From contig CALHKJ010000320.1 of the NCBI GenBank assembly GCA_938033975.1, forward strand, positions 1-7,784: 7,784 nt of DNA, read 5' to 3'. The DNA comes from an uncultured Saprospiraceae bacterium. Its GTDB lineage: Bacteria; Bacteroidota; Bacteroidia; Chitinophagales; Saprospiraceae. A model generated the notes under the pieces. That model saw only the letters and a list, made by a program, of their open reading frames with translations, did not search any database and was not told the origin of the DNA. How positions within the stretch are numbered: position 1 is the first letter of the stretch; the number at the start of each line of letters is the position of its first letter. A program made the translations under genes and the position numbers. Positions 1-5,086 of this stretch are shown piece by piece.

Positions 1-2404
1 AGAATCCATTGAAATTTTGAAGGACGCAAGTGCCACGGCAATCTATGGAGCACGAGCTGCCAATGGAGTTGTTTTGATTACAACAAAGCGTGGAAAAGAT
101 GGAAGAAGCACGATTAGTTTTGAGAACTATATGGGTATGCAGCAATTGTATAGAAAAATCCCAGTATTAAAATTAAGAGAATACGCAGAATACATTGGAG
201 ATGTAGGAATCGGAGATATTGAAGAATTTGAAAATGTTGATCTTCTAGGGGATGGGACGGATTGGCAGGATGTTATTTTTAGAAACGCTCTGATGAATAA
301 TCATCAGTTGAATGTAACTGGAGGATCAGAAAAAACTAGATTTTCGATCACTGGTGGATTGCATAATAAGGATGGAATAGTTGAAGGTTCAAATTTCCAA
401 AGGTATTCTACTAAGGTGAATGTAGATCACAATCTATTTCCTAAACTTAGAATGGGAGTCAACGTTCTTGCATCAAGAACTAAGGAGAACATTGTATTTA
501 ATGACAATAGCAATGGAGTTATTTATACAGCCTTATTGACTCCGCCGATGGTTCCAGCAAGATTGTTGGATGGATCGTTTGGAGAGCCGCCTCAAGGAGA
601 AAATGTTGTATTGACTTTTGACAATCCATTGGCTAATGCCATTGAAGTGGATGATTTAAATCGAAAAAGTAGATTGCTGGGAAGTATTTATTTGGAAGCA
701 GATATTACGAGCTGGCTAAAATATAGAACTGAAGTAGCAACAGATATTCTTTATTCAAATCACAATACTTTTTGGCCTGCGTTTCAGAGGGGTACTCAAA
801 GCAGAAAATCAAGAGTAAGAAGAAATGTAAACAATAGTACCTATTGGATAAACAAGCATTTGTTGACATACACAAACACATTTGCTGAAAAGCATAGATT
901 GACTGTGCTTGGTGGCTTTGAAGCCCAATCAGGTAATTATGAGTGGTTAAGTGCATCAAGGGATAATCTTCCAACCAATGAACTTGCTCAACTGAACTTA
1001 GGTGATGCCGGAACCCAACTGGTTCAAGGAGGTGCTGGTCACTGGGCATTGTTATCTTATTTTGGAAGAATGAATTATGGCTTTGATGAGCGTTACTTAT
1101 TGACAGCTACTTTGAGGTCTGATGGTTCATCTAGATTTGGAGAACAAAATAGATATGGTTTGTTTCCATCATTGGCTTTTGCATGGAGATTGTCGAATGA
1201 AAATTTCATGAAAAATTTTGATAATCTGTACAATGCAAAACTGAGATTGGGATATGGAGCTGTTGGTAACCAGGAAATAGGTTTGTATTCATTTGCTTCA
1301 AATTTGAGATCTATTTCAGTTGTTGTTGGAGATCAATTGATAACTGGTTTTGGTCCAGACAATATTGCAAACCCCACGGTTAAATGGGAGAGTTCGGTTC
1401 AGTTTAATTTGGGATTAGATCTTGGGTTTTACAACAACCGACTAGAGCTAACTGCAGATGTTTATAATAAGGCTTCAAAAGATATGTTGCTTCCTGCAAT
1501 TCTACCTGCCACGGCTGGAAGTTTGAATCCTCCTTTTATTAATATAGGAGAAATGAGAAATACAGGATTAGAGTTAGGTGTAATTACACAAAACTTTACC
1601 GGCAAGTTTGATTGGAGGACAACGGCTAATATTTCGTTTAATAGAAACGAGGTAGTTGATTTGGGTAGCACAGGAGCATTGACAGGAATTTTACAACGCA
1701 TTCCAATTACCAGAACAGAAGAAGGTTTGCCTATCGGTCAATATTATGGTCACCAAGTGGACGGAATATTTGGTTCGATTGAGGAAATCGAGTCAAGTCC
1801 TTTCCAAGAAGTAGGAACGAGACCAGGCGATATAAAATTTAAAGACTTAAATGGTGATGATATTATAGATGATTTAGATCAAACCTTTATAGGAAGTCCA
1901 CATCCAGATTTTACTTTAAATTTCATCAATGATTTGAGATATGGTGCTTTCGATTTCACTTTCTTTCTGAGAGGTGTTTATGGAAATGAGGTATTTAATC
2001 TGTTGCAAAGAGATTTATCTGGAACGGGCGCTTGGGTAAATCAATCAGTGTTGGTACAGGATAGATGGACAGCAGATAATCCTGATGGAAATCAACCTAG
2101 AGCAAATGGTAACGATCCCAATGCCAACAGAAGGGTATCGGATCGATTTGTAGAAGATGGTTCATTCCTTAGATTACAGAATGTGTCCTTGGGTTACAAT
2201 ATACCCGCAGCAAAAACTCAGAAGTTTTCAATCTCTTCTTGCAGGATTTATCTAAGTGGTCAAAATATATTTACGCTCACAGAATATTCAGGTTACGATC
2301 CAGAGATTGGATCTTTCAATCAGAACCCTTTGATTAATGGTGTCGACAATGGAAGATTTCCTGTTGCGCGCTCTTATACTTTTGGAATAAATTTAAATTT
2401 TTAG
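1..2404 (+). CDS. SusC-like TonB-dependent outer-membrane transporter (5' partial)
   Basis: The frame is open from base 2, so the gene enters from the left edge and 800 residues are visible. The first residues, ESIEILKDASATAIYGARAA followed by NGVVLITTKRGK, are the highly characteristic end of the SusC/RagA plug domain. The rest is a 22-strand-type barrel region rich in alternating aromatic/polar segments and ends in the C-terminal phenylalanine (INLNF) used for outer-membrane insertion by BAM. Late landmarks are an acidic DLNGDDIIDDLD loop (1844-1879) and RIYLSGQNIFTLTEYSGYDP (from 2243), both usual in this family. Full-length members have about 1000-1100 residues, so roughly 200-300 are missing: signal peptide, carboxypeptidase-regulatory-like domain, TonB box and first part of the plug. 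The role known for the family is TonB/ExbBD-energised import of oligosaccharides with SusD as lid. The substrate is not readable from the sequence. The stop is TAG, 3 bases before susD. Confidence 0.96.
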   Translation, partial: ESIEILKDASATAIYGARAANGVVLITTKRGKDGRSTISFENYMGMQQLYRKIPVLKLREYAEYIGDVGIGDIEEFENVDLLGDGTDWQDVIFRNALMNNHQLNVTGGSEKTRFSITGGLHNKDGIVEGSNFQRYSTKVNVDHNLFPKLRMGVNVLASRTKENIVFNDNSNGVIYTALLTPPMVPARLLDGSFGEPPQGENVVLTFDNPLANAIEVDDLNRKSRLLGSIYLEADITSWLKYRTEVATDILYSNHNTFWPAFQRGTQSRKSRVRRNVNNSTYWINKHLLTYTNTFAEKHRLTVLGGFEAQSGNYEWLSASRDNLPTNELAQLNLGDAGTQLVQGGAGHWALLSYFGRMNYGFDERYLLTATLRSDGSSRFGEQNRYGLFPSLAFAWRLSNENFMKNFDNLYNAKLRLGYGAVGNQEIGLYSFASNLRSISVVVGDQLITGFGPDNIANPTVKWESSVQFNLGLDLGFYNNRLELTADVYNKASKDMLLPAILPATAGSLNPPFINIGEMRNTGLELGVITQNFTGKFDWRTTANISFNRNEVVDLGSTGALTGILQRIPITRTEEGLPIGQYYGHQVDGIFGSIEEIESSPFQEVGTRPGDIKFKDLNGDDIIDDLDQTFIGSPHPDFTLNFINDLRYGAFDFTFFLRGVYGNEVFNLLQRDLSGTGAWVNQSVLVQDRWTADNPDGNQPRANGNDPNANRRVSDRFVEDGSFLRLQNVSLGYNIPAAKTQKFSISSCRIYLSGQNIFTLTEYSGYDPEIGSFNQNPLINGVDNGRFPVARSYTFGINLNF

Positions 2405-2407
2405 AAC

Positions 2408-3892
2408 ATGAAAAATTTGAAATTATATATCATTTTGTTTTCAGTATTGGTCATGTTAAGTTCATGTGATGATTTCCTTGACAGACAACCACTTGATCAG
2501 ATATCAACTGAGAATTTTTACAATACGGCAAGCGATGCAAATCTGGCTGTCATTTCTGTCTACAATACAATCCAGGCGATTAACTGGCATGGAAAATCTT
2601 GGATGATTACAGAGATTCCATCTGATAACACAACTACGGGTGGAAACGATCCTGATTTTTCTCCAATCGATAATTTTACAATTAATGCAGACAATGGTCC
2701 AAACACAGAATATTGGACAGAGCATTTTAAGTTGGTGATACAGGCGAATCAAGTAATCAAGTTTGTTCCTGAGATAGACATGGATCCAATCCTTCGTGCA
2801 TCTTATGTTGGGGAGGCAAGATTTCTAAGAGCATTTTCATATTTAGATTTGGTTAGGATTTATGGTGACGTTCCGATTATTGAGGAAGTGCCCACCATAG
2901 AATCTGATTTGAATGTTTCTAGAAATCCAGTAACAGAAGTATATGATTTTATCATCGCAGATTTGCAATATGCCATTGACAATCTTCCTGAAGTACAATC
3001 AAGTGCTGGTTTTGGAAGAGCAACGATGGATGCTGCCAAGGCCTTATTGGCGAAAGCCTATCTTACCAACAAGCAATTTGAAGAGTGTATGGACTTGTGT
3101 AGAGAAATCATTGCAGGTGGTCGATATAGATTAGAAGAAAATTTTGCCAATAATTGGTTGCGAGATGTAAGTGATAACAATGCTGAGGCAATCTTTCAAG
3201 TACAATATGTCGGTTGTGGTCCAGGTAATACGGGCAATGCGTTACAAGCATTTTTTGCACCATGGGGACAGGGCATCACTCAGAATTCAGATGGATGGGG
3301 ATCTCAAATTCCTACTAGTCCATCTATAGATAATCCTGGTACAACAATTAAGGATGCTTACGATCAAGATGATCTGCGTCTTTATCATACTATGATGACT
3401 CCAGGTGAACATTATCCTATGATCAATCCTGAATTAGGTGGATATACCTATCCAGCCACAGGAGCATCAAGAGGATCGGTGAATATTAAAAAGTATGTCA
3501 TAGGTGGAGGTTCGGATGTGTGTTTTATGAGTACCCCACAAAATTTTCATGCTATCAGATATCCTGATGTATTATTAATGTTGGCAGAAGCCGCTTGTGC
3601 GCGTAATGGAGGCATTTCTGCCACTCCTGATGTGTTAGAAGCATTCAATTTGGTAAGAGCTAGGGCAGGAATGCCAAGCGAAGATGTTATAGATATCGAT
3701 ATGGTATTTCATGAGAGAAGATTAGAGTTTGCTTTTGAAAATCAAAGATGGTTTGATTTATTACGAAAAGGTAATGTGAAAGAAACGATGTTGCTGCATG
3801 GTAAACAAATGCAAGATTTCCATTTGTTGTTTCCAATCCCTGCCCAAGAATTGGCAGTAAACACAAATCTTGTTCAAAACCCAGGTTATTAA
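2408..3892 (+). CDS. SusD/RagB-family glycan-binding outer-membrane lipoprotein
   Basis: Complete, 494 residues, a normal SusD length. The N-terminus is a lipoprotein signal peptide with lipobox LSSC, giving lipidated Cys20 followed by DDFLDRQP, the typical mature start of SusD proteins. Family landmarks: SDN near residue 72; the helical (TPR-like) segment GEARFLRAFSYLDLVRIYGD at 135-154; RYPDVLLMLAEA from 384; ERRLEFAFENQRWFDLLRKG from 436; and the C-terminal ending LVQNPGY. The known role is a surface-exposed lid over SusC that binds glycan and hands it to the transporter. The gene lies 3 bases after susC, so the two are almost certainly co-transcribed and translationally coupled. No Shine-Dalgarno is seen at the start, which is normal for Bacteroidota. 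Nothing is truncated or frameshifted. The ligand is unknown. Confidence 0.97.
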   Translation: MKNLKLYIILFSVLVMLSSCDDFLDRQPLDQISTENFYNTASDANLAVISVYNTIQAINWHGKSWMITEIPSDNTTTGGNDPDFSPIDNFTINADNGPNTEYWTEHFKLVIQANQVIKFVPEIDMDPILRASYVGEARFLRAFSYLDLVRIYGDVPIIEEVPTIESDLNVSRNPVTEVYDFIIADLQYAIDNLPEVQSSAGFGRATMDAAKALLAKAYLTNKQFEECMDLCREIIAGGRYRLEENFANNWLRDVSDNNAEAIFQVQYVGCGPGNTGNALQAFFAPWGQGITQNSDGWGSQIPTSPSIDNPGTTIKDAYDQDDLRLYHTMMTPGEHYPMINPELGGYTYPATGASRGSVNIKKYVIGGGSDVCFMSTPQNFHAIRYPDVLLMLAEAACARNGGISATPDVLEAFNLVRARAGMPSEDVIDIDMVFHERRLEFAFENQRWFDLLRKGNVKETMLLHGKQMQDFHLLFPIPAQELAVNTNLVQNPGY

Positions 3893-3893
3893 T

Positions 3894-5006
3894 ATGAAGT
3901 TGACTTTAAATATTATAAAATTTCTTTTTGCTCTTTGCATTTGTTTGTCGATCAGCTCTTGCGAGAAGGCTGGTGCCCCATCAGTGGCTACCCATATGCC
4001 TGATTTTGGACCACCACAAACTTTGATTACAGTAGAAGGGGCGGAATTTACAGATCTGGTTTCTATCAATTTTAATGAAGGAGTACGAGCCGATTTCAAT
4101 CCATCTTTTGGAACAGAAAATGCATTGCTTTTTAGAGTGCCAGATGATGCACCTTTAGGTGATAATCAAATAACAATCACAACAGAAACAGGAGAAACTT
4201 CATTTCCATTTAGGGTAACTTTGGAAGCTCCAAGAGTTACAGATTTCAATCCTAAATCTGCTAATGAAGGTGAAACAATTTATATCCTTGGAGAAAATTT
4301 CTTTGAACCATTGGTAGTATTGTTTGAAGATAGTATAGCAGGAAATATTATTTACAATGACCCAGATTCATTGGTGATTGAAGTTCCAGCCGGAGTAGAG
4401 CGTGGCAGAATTAAAGTGAAAGCGAATGGAGGTGAATCCTTAACAGCGGAGCTTTTCTTTTCGACCTCAGATATTTTGGTCAATGATTTTGATGGAAATG
4501 GTGTTCGTGGGGAAACAGATAAATGGTTATATTATGGTAACATAAATGAAAATGCAGACAACGCAGTTATTGATTCTGAATCGGAATCATTTGATGGATC
4601 TAAATTTTTAAAGATATCTGGAACTGACCCTGGTTCAATCTGGATAGGGGGCACCGAATCGCATTCCTTTGATGTGGCAGACTTTACAGTCTTTGAGGTG
4701 ATGAGTAATATCAATAATACATTTATTGAAATGGATCTGAGTAACAATGGTCAAGATAAAACTCATCTTATAATTGTAATGGCCGAACGCGATGGCTCTA
4801 CAAATGATTTTTCAGAAACCATTGCCGTTGACTGGGATGGTTGGGAACACATAAGTATACCATTGAATAGATTTAAAGATGTGGATGGAGCATTTATCGA
4901 TCCTCAAAAAATAAGAACAATTAAACTCCACCTATGGAATGAGTTGGGTTCTAACCAGACTTTAGAAATCAACGTCGATAATTTAAAATTTGTACAAATC
5001 AATTAA
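3894..5006 (+). CDS. IPT/TIG-domain lipoprotein, putative surface glycan-binding protein (SusE/F or SGBP-B position)
   Basis: 370 residues from the ATG at 3894. This start gives a clean lipoprotein signal peptide: basic MKLTLNIIK, a hydrophobic core, then lipobox ISSC with lipidated Cys23. The longer in-frame ATG at 3870 would add eight residues and overlap susD, so I reject it. Two Ig-like IPT/TIG domains follow: about 28-112 (TLITVEGAEFTD, then FRVPDDAPLGDNQITI) and about 113-195 (VTDFNPKSANEGETIYILGE, then LVIEVPAGVERGRIKVK). The C-terminal half, about 196-370, starts with NDFDGNG and ends WEHISIPLNRF...LEINVDNLKF. That pattern resembles galactose-binding-like (jelly-roll) carbohydrate-binding modules such as CBM11 and SGBP-B glycan-binding domains; this is inference from pattern only. 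The IPT domains would act as a stalk and the last domain as the binder. The gene is 1 base after susD, in the usual slot for a surface glycan-binding protein of such loci. Domain identity is firm for IPT and moderate for the C-terminal module. Confidence 0.85.
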   Translation: MKLTLNIIKFLFALCICLSISSCEKAGAPSVATHMPDFGPPQTLITVEGAEFTDLVSINFNEGVRADFNPSFGTENALLFRVPDDAPLGDNQITITTETGETSFPFRVTLEAPRVTDFNPKSANEGETIYILGENFFEPLVVLFEDSIAGNIIYNDPDSLVIEVPAGVERGRIKVKANGGESLTAELFFSTSDILVNDFDGNGVRGETDKWLYYGNINENADNAVIDSESESFDGSKFLKISGTDPGSIWIGGTESHSFDVADFTVFEVMSNINNTFIEMDLSNNGQDKTHLIIVMAERDGSTNDFSETIAVDWDGWEHISIPLNRFKDVDGAFIDPQKIRTIKLHLWNELGSNQTLEINVDNLKFVQIN

Positions 5007-5026
5007 CGCAAAGTAAAATAATTAGA
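5007..5026 (+). other. short A-rich leader between the IPT gene and the five-repeat gene
   Basis: The 20 bases contain only A/T apart from the first few and scattered G (AAAGTAAAATAATTAGA before ATGATG). There is no AGGAGG-like site and no hairpin, so no terminator separates the genes. A-rich leaders are common translation-start contexts in Bacteroidota. The typical Bacteroidota -7 element (TAnnTTTG) is not seen. I read it as an internal operon spacer, not a promoter. Confidence 0.4.
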
Positions 5027-5086
5027 ATGATGAAAAATTTACTAACAACTTTTATGGTGTTTTGTGTAATCACTTTCACTTCAGCT
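5027..5086 (+). other. Sec signal peptide of the five-repeat protein
   Basis: Residues 1-20: a short polar start (MMKN), a hydrophobic stretch (LLTTFMVFCVITFT) and a small-residue cleavage site S-A before Gln21. The cysteine at residue 13 lies inside the hydrophobic core and is not in a lipobox, so this is a signal peptidase I substrate, as T9SS cargo requires. Confidence 0.85.

Noticed and set aside
705..1049. Antisense open frame of 114 residues
   Set aside because: It lies wholly inside susC on the opposite strand, has no recognisable domain and no own context.
1844..1879. Dockerin-like calcium repeat
   Set aside because: Only a single loop is present, inside the barrel of a SusC transporter where such loops are common; no paired dockerin repeat.
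17..2404. Apparent start of the SusC gene at TTG 17
   Set aside because: The frame is open back to base 2 and the residues before it (ESIEI) are part of the conserved plug motif, so the gene starts upstream of the window.
3761..4099. Antisense open frame of 112 residues over the susD/IPT junction
   Set aside because: It covers the conserved SusD C-terminus and the lipoprotein signal region, both clearly coding on the + strand.
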